A stretch of DNA of 50,392 nucleotides from Ardenticatenaceae bacterium (GTDB taxonomy: Bacteria; Chloroflexota; Anaerolineae; Ardenticatenales; Ardenticatenaceae). The stretch lies in NCBI GenBank assembly GCA_026989095.1, contig JALSKA010000202.1:1-50392 (forward strand), in the 5' to 3' direction. The translations under genes and the position numbers were made by a program. Below, in pieces: positions 33,511 to 41,546 of the stretch. Under the pieces are notes generated by a model. It was not told the origin of the DNA and made no database searches. It saw only the letters and a list, made by a program, of their open reading frames with translations. Numbering within the stretch: position 1 is the stretch's first letter; each line of letters begins with the position of its first letter.

Positions 33511-36411
33511 TCATCGCGGGCGCTGTCGGTGGCCGGGGAGGCGCTCAGTGTGGGTCTGCACCAGTGTGCTGGCCAAATCGGGGGCTTGGAGCCGAATGCG
33601 CTCCACGTCCTCTCGCCGCAGCACGAAGGCCCACACGTGGGTGGCAGCCCTGGCGGTGAAGGGATAAGTGCTCGGCTCCGGCAGCAGGGCAAGTTGTCCG
33701 AAAAAGGAGCCCGACTCAGCGCGGGCCGTGACCTCATGGTCCTCCCCGACAAACTCCACTTCGCCCTCCTGGATCACGAAAAAGCGGTCAGCCGGCTCCC
33801 CGCGGCGAACGATGATCTCGCCCGGCAGGAACATCTGGAACCGCAGGTGTCTGGCGAGCAGGGCGCGATGCTCCACCGAGAGGGATTGGAAGAGGGAGAT
33901 GCGGCTCAGCCGGTCGAACATTTTCGAGTGCTGGGCCGTGCGGATCAACTCCAGTTGGGTCTGGGCAGCCTCGTAGCCGGGGTTCAAGGTGAGCGCTTTG
34001 GTAAAGGCCCGGGCCGCCTCCTCGAATCTTCCCAACATCTTGTACGCCTGGCCCAGGTTATAGTAATGGTGGGGGTTGGTCGGCTCGAGCTGCACGGCGG
34101 CCTCGAAGACATAACAGGAGCGCTCGTAGTCCCCGCTCTCGAAGTAGGTGATGCCGAGCTGGTTGTAGGAATCCACGAAATCGGGCTGGAGGCGGATGGC
34201 CTCCCGCAGGGCGATGATGGCATACTCGTACTGGCCGATCTGGCGGTAGACGATGCCCATCTCGTAGGGCACGAAGATGAGCGTCTCGTCCAGGAGCAGG
34301 GCCTCCCAGAAATACGTCAACGCCCGCTCGTACAACCCCCGGTGTTCCAGGGCCAACCCACAACAGAACTTGAACACGGCCAGCCGGCGGAGGTCGTCGG
34401 CGAACGCCTCGGCCAACTGCTGCCAGACAGGGCTCTCGATGGCCACGCCGGCCAGGGCCTCGCCGGCGATCCACAGGCGGCGGTACTCGGCGCCATCTCC
34501 CACGATGTCGAGAAAGACGTCGGCCGGGTTCGCGCTAATGCCGAAGAAGAGCACGGCCGTGCCGGCCCAGTGAAGAGCATCGTGGGGGTCCTCGAAGTAG
34601 GCCACCATGCGCTCGCCCAGCTCCCGCAACTGAAAGGCGGCGAAATATTCCCGCACCGCCTGGTGCAAGAACTCCACCCGCTCCCGATCACCTGTCAGGC
34701 GCAGGAGCCCGCTGAAGAGCAGCCCCTCGAAAATGTCCTTGGCCGAAGCCTGGAGCGAGGCGGCAAAGGTGGCCTCGCGGATCAGCCAGTAACACTGCTC
34801 CCGGCTGATGGTCTCCAGGCGCTGATGCTGCATGGCCAGGGCCAAGTAGCCCAACACCTCGCGGGAGACGTCCACTTGCACCTTGGCCTTGCTCCGGCCG
34901 AAGATGCGCCACCACTCGGTCTCCGTGCGGCGCAACAGGCGCTCGGTGAACGCCTCGTACAGGAGCCCCCGGTTCTTCGGAAGGGTGACCTCCTCCTGCG
35001 TGTCCGCGATCTGGGTGAACATGAAGAGGAGAAGGGGCGAATGGGCCAACTGGCGCAGCTCCGGGTCGGCCAGAATCTCCTCGGCCAGACACGTGGCCCG
35101 CTCGCGGTCCAAGTACCGGGCGATGTAGAGCTCGATGTCGGCCTCGGAGAGGGGCTCCAAGAAGACGGGCAAAAAGCCCTCGACGGGCACGAAGTGCTCC
35201 GTGCGACAGGTGAGCACCACCTGGTGAACGGGGGAAATGTGGCGCAGGAAGCGGAAAAACTCCTCTTGGGCTTCCTCTGGAATTTCGTTGAGGCCGTCGA
35301 AGAGCAGCGCCAGGCGCACGGGCGGCGTGTGCTCGTCCAGCCGGGTGAGCTCCCCCCGGAGCAGCCGACACACATCCTCCTCGCTCACGTGTTCGATACC
35401 CCCGTGGTGCAGGGCCTCCATGACCAGCGCCTCGACCTGCTGGCGCCGGCGCACCAGGTTGAGCCGCACGAAGACCGGCAGCGTCACCGACGTTCCCCCC
35501 TCATCGCCGTTCAGGCGCTGCACCTCCCTGTTGGCCACGTAGTGGGTGTAGTAGCGCAGCACGGTCGTCTTGCCGGCTCCAGGGGCTCCCACCAACAAAA
35601 TCCGCTCGTGGTGCGTCAAGTAGTAGAGCACAGGGGCCGTGGCCACGCGCGCCCACACGATGTCCTCGTCGGCCCAGCGCCGGGTGGACAGGCGAGTGCC
35701 CTCCCACTGGTCGGTCTTGGACGGCACCCCCCACCCGGCCTCCAGAGCGCGCAACTGGCTGCCCCGCAGGGGCACGAAGAGCTCCTCCCAGATGGAAAAC
35801 TCCGGCAAGTGGGCCACGGTGGCCAAATAGCGGTGGACTGGGGGGCGCTCAGGCGCGTGGTCATCCTCCTCCTGGGCGTCGAACTGGAAGAGCATCCCCT
35901 TCCAGGACCAGAAGTCCGGCGCCTCGGCTGCCATCTTCTGGATGAAATCGCTCGTCCCCCAGAGGACGATGGGCTGCTTGATGATCGTCGTGCCGTCGCG
36001 GAACAAGTTGAGAAAGTGGAGGAACTTCTCCTGCTGCTCCTCGGTGTACGCCTCGAACCCGTAGACGAAGAGCACAATGTTTCGGTACCGCCCCACGAGC
36101 TCCAAGTCCTTGAAGCCGGGGCTGTCGGTCAAGTCGCGCAACACCCGGACCAAGTTCAGGTCATTCTCGCTCACCTTGATGGGGTAGAGGTAGATATCGT
36201 GTTCGGCAAAGCGCTGCTTGAAGTACCGGAACAGGCGCTTGCGGAGCTCGACGTTGTTGCACTCGACCGTCGCAATCCCCCCCAAACGGCTCAGGCGCAC
36301 CAGGGTGAGGAGCAACTGAATCTGTTCGCCGTATTTGGCCTCCACGTCCGCGAAGGAGGAGGCCGGAGCTGGGTCCATCATCCACTCCTGAAGGGCACAC
36401 ATGAAGCTCAC
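33511..36411 (-). CDS. Multidomain signalling NTPase: degenerate STAND - NACHT - TPR - cyclic-nucleotide-binding domain
   Basis: The product is 966 aa. Residues ~20-190 look like a STAND-type core without Walker A (IVLFVYGFEAY, then IVLWGTSDF and APDFWSW), i.e. probably inactive. Residues ~250-560 are a NACHT NTPase: GAPGAGKTT (K281), LLFDGLNEIP (D372) and a VVLTCRTEHF sensor. Residues ~690-825 hold three to four TPR units (YEMGIVYRQIGQYEYAI, YNQLGITYFESGDYERS, YYNLGQAYKMLGRFEEA). Residues ~837-950 are a cyclic-nucleotide-binding domain (FLPGEIIVRRGEPADRFFVIQEGEVEFV). In its phosphate cassette the usual Glu is Gln (Q906), and about six extra residues precede R921, so ligand binding is uncertain. 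It overlaps the upstream ATPase gene by 4 nt. The architecture suggests a ligand-gated scaffold; defence or stress signalling is inference. Confidence 0.85.
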   Translation of the reverse strand: MSFMCALQEWMMDPAPASSFADVEAKYGEQIQLLLTLVRLSRLGGIATVECNNVELRKRLFRYFKQRFAEHDIYLYPIKVSENDLNLVRVLRDLTDSPGFKDLELVGRYRNIVLFVYGFEAYTEEQQEKFLHFLNLFRDGTTIIKQPIVLWGTSDFIQKMAAEAPDFWSWKGMLFQFDAQEEDDHAPERPPVHRYLATVAHLPEFSIWEELFVPLRGSQLRALEAGWGVPSKTDQWEGTRLSTRRWADEDIVWARVATAPVLYYLTHHERILLVGAPGAGKTTVLRYYTHYVANREVQRLNGDEGGTSVTLPVFVRLNLVRRRQQVEALVMEALHHGGIEHVSEEDVCRLLRGELTRLDEHTPPVRLALLFDGLNEIPEEAQEEFFRFLRHISPVHQVVLTCRTEHFVPVEGFLPVFLEPLSEADIELYIARYLDRERATCLAEEILADPELRQLAHSPLLLFMFTQIADTQEEVTLPKNRGLLYEAFTERLLRRTETEWWRIFGRSKAKVQVDVSREVLGYLALAMQHQRLETISREQCYWLIREATFAASLQASAKDIFEGLLFSGLLRLTGDRERVEFLHQAVREYFAAFQLRELGERMVAYFEDPHDALHWAGTAVLFFGISANPADVFLDIVGDGAEYRRLWIAGEALAGVAIESPVWQQLAEAFADDLRRLAVFKFCCGLALEHRGLYERALTYFWEALLLDETLIFVPYEMGIVYRQIGQYEYAIIALREAIRLQPDFVDSYNQLGITYFESGDYERSCYVFEAAVQLEPTNPHHYYNLGQAYKMLGRFEEAARAFTKALTLNPGYEAAQTQLELIRTAQHSKMFDRLSRISLFQSLSVEHRALLARHLRFQMFLPGEIIVRRGEPADRFFVIQEGEVEFVGEDHEVTARAESGSFFGQLALLPEPSTYPFTARAATHVWAFVLRREDVERIRLQAPDLASTLVQTHTERLPGHRQRPR

Positions 36412-37739
36412 ACGTCTACCGGAATGGGCTCACGCTCGGCGATGAGGCGCTGCACGATGGGGTGAACGTCATACCAATAATCGCCGTTGACGTATTCCAA
36501 CACGCAGAGGGACTGCAGGTACTCCCACACCTGCTCGCTGTCCTCGCAGTCCTTGGTGAGGTGAATGCGCTTGAGGCGCACGTAGTCCGAGCGGGTGAGC
36601 CGGCGGCTGAAATCGCGCTTGAACTCGTTGATCACCCACTCGAGCACATCGTGGGTAATCACCTCGTGCCCGAAGGTGGCACAGTAAAGACACGCATCCT
36701 GCACCATCTTGATCAGGTGGCGCACCACGCCGCCCGACGCCTTGGCCATCTCCTCCACCACCCCGTCCTCGAAGAGCTCCGGGGCCACCCGGCGGTAGAC
36801 CAGCTCCATCATCTTGTGAATGTCGGGCTCGTACAGGCCCTTCTCCGGACACCGGTGCATCACCTTGAACATGGGGACAGGATAACTGCGGTAGGGGCCG
36901 AAGCTGGGGCTCTCCCCCAGCTCGTACATGAGGGAGACCGGCGCGGTGTAGATGGCCATGCAGCTCAGGAGGGTGAGAAAGGGGCCGTCATCGCGGAAGA
37001 CGCGCAGGGCCTCCCGCTTGGGCAGCTTGTCCAAGTCGTCGATCACCAGCAGCACGTTCATGCCGCTGATCTCCTTGAGGCGGTCGAGCAGGGTGTTCAC
37101 CAAGTGGCGCAACTCCGGCGCCCGCTTCTTGACCCGGTAGCGCACCTCCGTGCCGAAGCGGGCACCTCCTCGGACCCGAATGCCCAACACGTTGAGAAAG
37201 CTGAGGAGCTTGGGGAGGCCGAGATCGGTGCCTACCTCCACCTCGCCGCCCAACGTGGTGGTGGCGAAGCGCTCCACCTCCCGGCTGATCCACTCGGTAA
37301 TCTCCCGGATGTGCTCCTGCGGAAAGCTCAGGTCGAGCCGCTCCAGCCGGTTGTACACGCCGATCACGATGGAAAAGGCGATGTCCGTGTAATCCACGTC
37401 CTGCAAGTCGAGGATCTCGTTGACCGAGTAGGGCACCACGAAGAGGCGCTCCCGCAGCGTCGCGTCGGCCTCGATCTCCTTGACCGAGCGGTTCAACTCC
37501 GTGCTCTTCCCGCACCCCACGTGGCCGGAGACGATGAACTTCGTGTCCAGCTCCCGCTCGGCCCCCCACAACAGCTCCTGCTTGAGCAACTCCAGGCGGG
37601 AATCGTGATCCTGACGTGCCACGTAAAAGGCATCCAGTTGCTCGCCCTCCAGGGGAATGCGGTAGTCGGTGTTGGCGTAAGCGTCCACGAAGTTCGTCGC
37701 AGCCCGCGGATACCGGGGCCAGTCCACACGTATCGCCAT
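36408..37739 (-). CDS. AAA/STAND-type P-loop ATPase partner
   Basis: The product is 443 aa from ATG 37739 (GGGAGGG upstream). Walker A is GHVGCGKST (K78), followed by ELNRSVKEIE; Walker B is LLVIDDLDKLP (D234/D235). A winged-helix-like region near the C-terminus (~370-440) includes LQSLCVLEYVNGDYWYDVHPIVQRL. The 'GxGKSTEL' P-loop is typical of uncharacterised STAND/Orc-like ATPases that occur beside larger signalling NTPases. No transmembrane segment or nuclease motif is visible. It is the first gene of the cassette, and its stop overlaps the ATG of the NACHT-TPR-CNB gene, indicating tight co-production and probably a complex. The function is unknown. Confidence 0.8.
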   Translation of the reverse strand: MAIRVDWPRYPRAATNFVDAYANTDYRIPLEGEQLDAFYVARQDHDSRLELLKQELLWGAERELDTKFIVSGHVGCGKSTELNRSVKEIEADATLRERLFVVPYSVNEILDLQDVDYTDIAFSIVIGVYNRLERLDLSFPQEHIREITEWISREVERFATTTLGGEVEVGTDLGLPKLLSFLNVLGIRVRGGARFGTEVRYRVKKRAPELRHLVNTLLDRLKEISGMNVLLVIDDLDKLPKREALRVFRDDGPFLTLLSCMAIYTAPVSLMYELGESPSFGPYRSYPVPMFKVMHRCPEKGLYEPDIHKMMELVYRRVAPELFEDGVVEEMAKASGGVVRHLIKMVQDACLYCATFGHEVITHDVLEWVINEFKRDFSRRLTRSDYVRLKRIHLTKDCEDSEQVWEYLQSLCVLEYVNGDYWYDVHPIVQRLIAEREPIPVDV

Positions 37740-37895
37740 CCTTTCCCTCCCGTTCCGCGTGGTTTTCGGAGGTGATTTGGAGCCGTTCGTGTCACGCGGC
37801 CTTGCAGGCCACCACACGGGGCCACGGAGGACACAGAGAACATCTCGAATCGAGGGTCAACATGCCTGCACCCTGTGCTGGCGGCGGTCCCTGTT

Positions 37896-37924
37896 ATGAT
37901 AAAGGATGTGAGCAACGATGTCAA
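37896..37924 (-). promoter_or_regulatory. Promoter of the NTPase cassette
   Basis: On the minus strand: TTGACA (37924-37919), 17 nt, TATCAT (37901-37896), giving eleven of twelve consensus bases. Predicted start is near 37889, leaving a ~150-nt leader before ATG 37739. An 8-bp inverted repeat (ATGATAAA 37896-37903 with TTTATCAT 37939-37946) brackets the promoter. Confidence 0.72.
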
Positions 37925-38029
37925 CATACAAGTGCTTATTTATCATTTACTTATGTCGCCTCAACTGCCCACAGGACCAGACCTCACCCTGCTTGACAAA
38001 CCCCTCCCCTTGCACAACCATAACCGCCG

Positions 38030-38064
38030 CTCCAGCCCTCCTCCGGCCACACAACGGGCTGGAG
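38030..38064. repeat. Inverted repeat upstream of the haem promoter
   Basis: CTCCAGCCC (38030-38038) and GGGCTGGAG (38056-38064) form a 9-bp perfect stem with a 17-nt loop, ending 30 nt before the -35 box. It could be an activator site or the end of an upstream transcript; there is no T-run on the plus strand. Confidence 0.45.
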
Positions 38065-38094
38065 ACAAAAAGGGAGAACCGCACCAATTCTCAC

Positions 38095-38122
38095 TTGACA
38101 CCGGGCCACACGGTGATATAAT
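38095..38122 (+). promoter_or_regulatory. Consensus promoter of the haem operon
   Basis: Perfect TTGACA (38095-38100), a 16-nt spacer and perfect TATAAT (38117-38122). Predicted start is near 38129, about 65 nt before hemA. It is the only fully consensus pair I noticed in the window. Confidence 0.82.
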
Positions 38123-38124
38123 CC

Positions 38125-38151
38125 GTTGACGTTTTATGAGGATTGGTCAAC
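38125..38151. promoter_or_regulatory. Inverted repeat over the hemA transcription start
   Basis: GTTGAC (38125-38130) and GTCAAC (38146-38151) are inverted with a 15-nt gap and straddle the predicted start site. A repressor bound here would block the strong promoter. The half-site is short, so chance cannot be excluded. Confidence 0.35.
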
Positions 38152-38192
38152 TTTAAGTAGGTTTACGCGGCACAATCACAGGAGTGGGGACC

Positions 38193-39494
38193 GTGCAACT
38201 CGTGCTCTTCGGCACCGACCACCGCCGAACCCCCGTGGCCGTGCGCGAGCGCTTGGCCCGCGCCGTCCACGACGTGGAGGGCGTGCTCTCCGCCCTGGTG
38301 AGCGCGCCGGCCGTCGCCGAGGCGGCCGTGCTGAGCACCTGCAATCGCGTCGAGTTCTACATGGTGGGCCCGGATGAAACCGGCCTCTCCGCCGCGCTCC
38401 AGGACGTTCTCGGCCGGGACGCCTCAGCCGAGGAGCCGCTCACGGCCCACCTGGTCCGCTCCTCCGGCGACGAGGCCGTCCGCCACCTCTTCCGCGTGGC
38501 CAGCGGCCTCGAGTCCCTGGTGCCCGGCGAGAAGCAGGTCCTGGGCCAGGTGCGCGAGGCCGTGCGGGCGGCCAGGCAGGCTCACAGCGCCGGCCCCGTG
38601 CTCAACCGCCTCTTCGACCACGCCCTCGCCTGCGGCCGGCGCGTGCGGGCCGAGACGGGCATCGACCGCCACCCGGTCAGCCTCAGCCACGCGGCCGTCC
38701 ACCTGGCACGGGAACACTTCGGGGCGCTTGACGGGCGCTCCTTCCTCATCATCGGCAGCGGCAAGATGGGCACCATCGCCGCCGGGCTGCTCCAGAAGGC
38801 CGGCGTGCGCCACTTCACCATTGCCAGCCGCACGTTGGCCCGTGCCTGCGAGCTGGCCCGCCGCTGGGGCGCCCGCCCCCTCACCCTGCGCCACATCCCG
38901 GCCGCGCTGGCCGACGTGGACGCGGTCATCTCGGCCACGGCCGCGCCCCACTACATCCTCGAGCGCGCCGACCTGGAAGCCACCCTTCGCCGGCGCGCGC
39001 GCCCCCTGCTGATCATCGACCTGGCCGTGCCCCGCGACGTGGACCCGGCCTTGGGCGAGCTGCCGGGCATCACCCTCGTGGACGTGGACGGGCTCCAGGC
39101 CGTGGTAGAGCGCAACCTGGCCATGCGCCACAACACGCGGCAGGCCGCCGAGCGCCTCATCGCCGAGGAGGTGGACGCCTTTCGGGCGTGGCTGGCCACC
39201 CGCCGCGTGGCCCCCACCATCGCCGCCCTGCGCGAGCGGGCCGAGGCCATCCGCCAGGCCGAGCTGGAACGCGCCCTGCGCCGCCTGGACCACCTGTCGC
39301 CCAGGGACCGCGAGGTCGTTGCGGCCCTCTCCCGCCGGCTCATCAACCGGCTCCTCCACGAGCCCACCGTGCGGCTGCGCGCCGAGGCCGCCCACGGCAA
39401 CGGAGAGCCCTACCGCCAGGTCATCGAGGAGCTCTTCGGCCTGCGCGCCGTCCCCCCGGCGGAGGAGGCCGCCTCCCGGAGGGCCACCCCATGA
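38193..39494 (+). CDS. hemA: Glutamyl-tRNA reductase
   Basis: HemA reduces glutamyl-tRNA to glutamate-1-semialdehyde with NADPH, the first committed step of C5-pathway tetrapyrrole synthesis. The product is 433 aa. The catalytic Cys lies in LSTCNR at C50, the canonical position; GEKQVLGQV and the NADPH site IIGSGKMG are clear, followed by the C-terminal dimerisation helices. GTG 38193 has AGGAG 8 nt upstream; a GTG at 38184 overlaps that site. It is the first gene of the ten-gene haem operon and overlaps hemC by 4 nt. Presence of hemA with hemL excludes the ALA-synthase route for this operon. Confidence 0.96.
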   Translation: MQLVLFGTDHRRTPVAVRERLARAVHDVEGVLSALVSAPAVAEAAVLSTCNRVEFYMVGPDETGLSAALQDVLGRDASAEEPLTAHLVRSSGDEAVRHLFRVASGLESLVPGEKQVLGQVREAVRAARQAHSAGPVLNRLFDHALACGRRVRAETGIDRHPVSLSHAAVHLAREHFGALDGRSFLIIGSGKMGTIAAGLLQKAGVRHFTIASRTLARACELARRWGARPLTLRHIPAALADVDAVISATAAPHYILERADLEATLRRRARPLLIIDLAVPRDVDPALGELPGITLVDVDGLQAVVERNLAMRHNTRQAAERLIAEEVDAFRAWLATRRVAPTIAALRERAEAIRQAELERALRRLDHLSPRDREVVAALSRRLINRLLHEPTVRLRAEAAHGNGEPYRQVIEELFGLRAVPPAEEAASRRATP

Positions 39495-40474
39495 GCGCCC
39501 GCCGGCTGCGCGTGGGCACGCGGGGCAGCGCCCTCGCCTTGGCCCAAGCCCGCGGCGTGATCAATGCCCTCCGCGCCGCGGAGCCCGGGCTGGCCGTGGA
39601 GGAAGTGATCGTGCGCACCTCGGGCGACCGCTCCACGGCCCCGCTGAGGGAGATCGGAGGGCAGGGCGCCTTCACGCGGGAGCTGGAGCAGGCCCTCCTC
39701 GACGGCCACGTGGACGTGGCCGTCCACTCCCTCAAGGACTTGCCCTCCACCTTGCCCGAGGGCCTGTGCCTGGCCGCCACCCCCCCGCGCGAGGACCCGC
39801 GCGACGTGCTGGTGACGCGGGCCGGCGTCGGCCTGGGCTCCCTGCCCGCCGGCGCCCGCGTGGGCACGGGCAGCCTGCGCCGGCGGGCCCAGCTCCTGGC
39901 CGTGCGCCCTGACCTCCGCGTGGCCAACATCCGGGGCAACGTGGACACCCGCCTGCGCAAGCTCCAGGCCGGCGCCTACGACGCCCTGGTGGTGGCCGCC
40001 GCCGGCCTGCGCCGGCTGGGCCGGGCCGACCTGGTTGCCCGCCACGCCCTTCCACTGGAGCTGATGCTCCCGGCCCCGGCCCAGGGCATCCTCGGCCTCG
40101 AGTGCCGGGCCGACGACCCGGAGACCGCGGCCCTGCTCCGCCGGCTCAACCACGCGCCCACCTTCGCGGCCGCCCAGGCCGAACGGGCCCTGCTGCGCCG
40201 CCTGGGCGCCGGGTGTCGCCTGCCCGTGGCCGCCCTGGCGACGGTGGAGGCCGAACGGCTCACCCTGCGGGCCCGCGTCCTGGGCTTCGAGGGCTCCCCG
40301 GTCATCGAAGTGGCCCTCACCGGCACCCCCATCGAGGCCGAGGCCGTGGGCACCGCCGCGGCCGAGCGCCTGTTGGCCCAGGGGGCGGCCACCCTGCTCT
40401 CCTGCGCCGCCGGCCACGCGCCCCCGAACGCCCTTCGCGGTTCCCCCCAATCAGAGGAGGACGACCATGCCTGA
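39491..40474 (+). CDS. hemC: Porphobilinogen deaminase (hydroxymethylbilane synthase)
   Basis: HemC links four porphobilinogen units into hydroxymethylbilane on a dipyrromethane cofactor. The product is 327 aa. Visible are GTRGSALALAQA, VHSLKDLPS (catalytic Asp), GTGSLRRRAQL and IRGNVDTRLRKL. The cofactor-binding Cys is in LGAGCRLPVAAL at C242, the same number as in E. coli. A ~35-residue Ala-rich, then Pro/acidic tail is longer than usual. The start overlaps the hemA stop (ATGA), and its end overlaps the radical SAM gene by 8 nt. Confidence 0.96.
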   Translation: MSARRLRVGTRGSALALAQARGVINALRAAEPGLAVEEVIVRTSGDRSTAPLREIGGQGAFTRELEQALLDGHVDVAVHSLKDLPSTLPEGLCLAATPPREDPRDVLVTRAGVGLGSLPAGARVGTGSLRRRAQLLAVRPDLRVANIRGNVDTRLRKLQAGAYDALVVAAAGLRRLGRADLVARHALPLELMLPAPAQGILGLECRADDPETAALLRRLNHAPTFAAAQAERALLRRLGAGCRLPVAALATVEAERLTLRARVLGFEGSPVIEVALTGTPIEAEAVGTAAAERLLAQGAATLLSCAAGHAPPNALRGSPQSEEDDHA

Positions 40475-41546
40475 ACACCGCTTCGCCAACGCGCCGTTGC
40501 TGGTCTACTGGGAAGTCACGCGGGCCTGTGACCTCGCCTGCCGGCACTGCCGCGCCGAGGCCATGCCGGCCCGCCACCCCGATGAGCTCACCGCCGAGGA
40601 GGGGTTCCGGCTCCTCGAGGCCCTGGCCGCCTTCCGGCCGCGGCCCCACATCGTCTTCACGGGCGGCGACCCCCTCAAGCGGCCCGACCTCTTCGCCTGG
40701 ATCGAGCGGGCTGTGGCCTTGGGCTTCCGCACGGCCATCACGCCCAGCGGCACCTACGCCCTCACGCGCGATGTGGTCCGCCGCTTCAAGGCCGCCGGCA
40801 TCTGGATGATGGCCCTCAGCCTGGACGGCTCCACGGCCGAACGCCACGACGCCATCCGGCAGGTGCCCGGCAGCTTCGACCAGACCATGCGGGCCATCCG
40901 CTGGGCCCAGGAGATCGGCCTGCCCCTCCAGATCAACACCCTGGTCTGCGCGGAGACCTACGACGACGTGCCCGCCGTCGGGCGCCTCCTGGCCGAGCTG
41001 GGCGTCGCCCGGTGGAGCGTCTTCTTCCTGGTGCCCACGGGGCGGGGGCGGGTGCTGGGCGACATCTCCCCCCACCAGGCCGAGGTGCTCCTGACGTGGC
41101 TCTACGACTTCAGCCGCACCGCGCCCTTCGACATCAAGACCACCGAGGCCCACCACTACCGCCGCATCGCCCTCCAGCGCTCCGGTCGCCGGGATCAGGC
41201 CGAGAAGGAACAGTTGGCCGTGGTGCGCCGGGGGTTCACCATCCGCGACGGGGCCGGCATCATGTTCATCTCCCACGTGGGGGAGATCTACCCGGCCGGC
41301 TTCCTGCCCATTCCCGTGGGCAACGTGCGCACCCACGATCCGGTGGCCGTCTACCGGCGCGATCCTCTCTTCGTGGCCCTGCGCGACCCGGACCGCTTCC
41401 GCGGCAAGTGTGGCCTCTGCGAGTACCGCGTCGTCTGCGGGGGCTCCCGGGCACGCGCCTACGCGCTCACCGGCGACCCCCTCGAAAGTGACCCGCTGTG
41501 CCCGTATCAACCGCCAGCGTGGCTGGAAAGGAGTGCAGTCGCATGA
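40467..41546 (+). CDS. Radical SAM / SPASM-type protein, AhbD-NirJ-like, in the haem operon
   Basis: The product is 359 aa. The SAM-binding cluster Cys-x3-Cys-x2-Cys is at C21, C25 and C28 ([11 protein letters not shown]), with TGGDPL as the glycine-rich SAM contact. The C-terminus has a SPASM-like cysteine set (C315, C318, C324, C345) for an auxiliary FeS cluster. This layout is shared by AhbD, which decarboxylates Fe-coproporphyrin III to haem without oxygen, by NirJ (haem d1) and by the TIGR04053 group. Its place inside a haem operon supports a role in haem formation. GAGGAGG lies just before the ATG. Whether it is a true AhbD or a relative with another task cannot be settled by reading. 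Confidence 0.85.
   Translation: MPEHRFANAPLLVYWEVTRACDLACRHCRAEAMPARHPDELTAEEGFRLLEALAAFRPRPHIVFTGGDPLKRPDLFAWIERAVALGFRTAITPSGTYALTRDVVRRFKAAGIWMMALSLDGSTAERHDAIRQVPGSFDQTMRAIRWAQEIGLPLQINTLVCAETYDDVPAVGRLLAELGVARWSVFFLVPTGRGRVLGDISPHQAEVLLTWLYDFSRTAPFDIKTTEAHHYRRIALQRSGRRDQAEKEQLAVVRRGFTIRDGAGIMFISHVGEIYPAGFLPIPVGNVRTHDPVAVYRRDPLFVALRDPDRFRGKCGLCEYRVVCGGSRARAYALTGDPLESDPLCPYQPPAWLERSAVA

Larger units (their letters stand above)
37740..38192. other. AT-richer divergent control region between the NTPase cassette and the haem operon
   Basis: No gene is supported in these 453 nt; short frames here have atypical composition. It holds a minus-strand promoter (37896-37924), a plus-strand promoter (38095-38122), a 9-bp inverted repeat (38030-38064), an inverted repeat over the haem start site (38125-38151) and a further forward TTGACA (37993-37998) without a good -10. 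The hexamer GTCAAC occurs at 37856, 37920 and 38146 and its complement GTTGAC at 38125, which may reflect a shared regulator site or chance. Confidence 0.6.

Noticed and set aside
33486-33752. N-terminal extension of folK
   Set aside because: It runs through the 3' end of the NACHT-TPR-CNB gene in another frame, and HPPK begins at the conserved IGLGSNLG region.
33529-36465. Long plus-strand open frame of nearly 1000 codons opposite the NACHT-TPR-CNB gene
   Set aside because: It is the antisense shadow of a gene with clear Walker, TPR and CNB motifs. Its protein is rich in His, Leu, Gln, Glu and Gly in a pattern typical of antisense G+C-rich DNA.
37875-38129. Short plus-strand frames in the control region before hemA
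   Set aside because: No Shine-Dalgarno, no family resemblance, and they overlap the mapped promoter elements.
40467-41546. Assignment of the radical SAM protein as HemN/HemZ (oxygen-independent coproporphyrinogen oxidase)
   Set aside because: It has a C-terminal SPASM-like cysteine set and lacks the HemN N-terminal motif; the layout is AhbD/NirJ-like.
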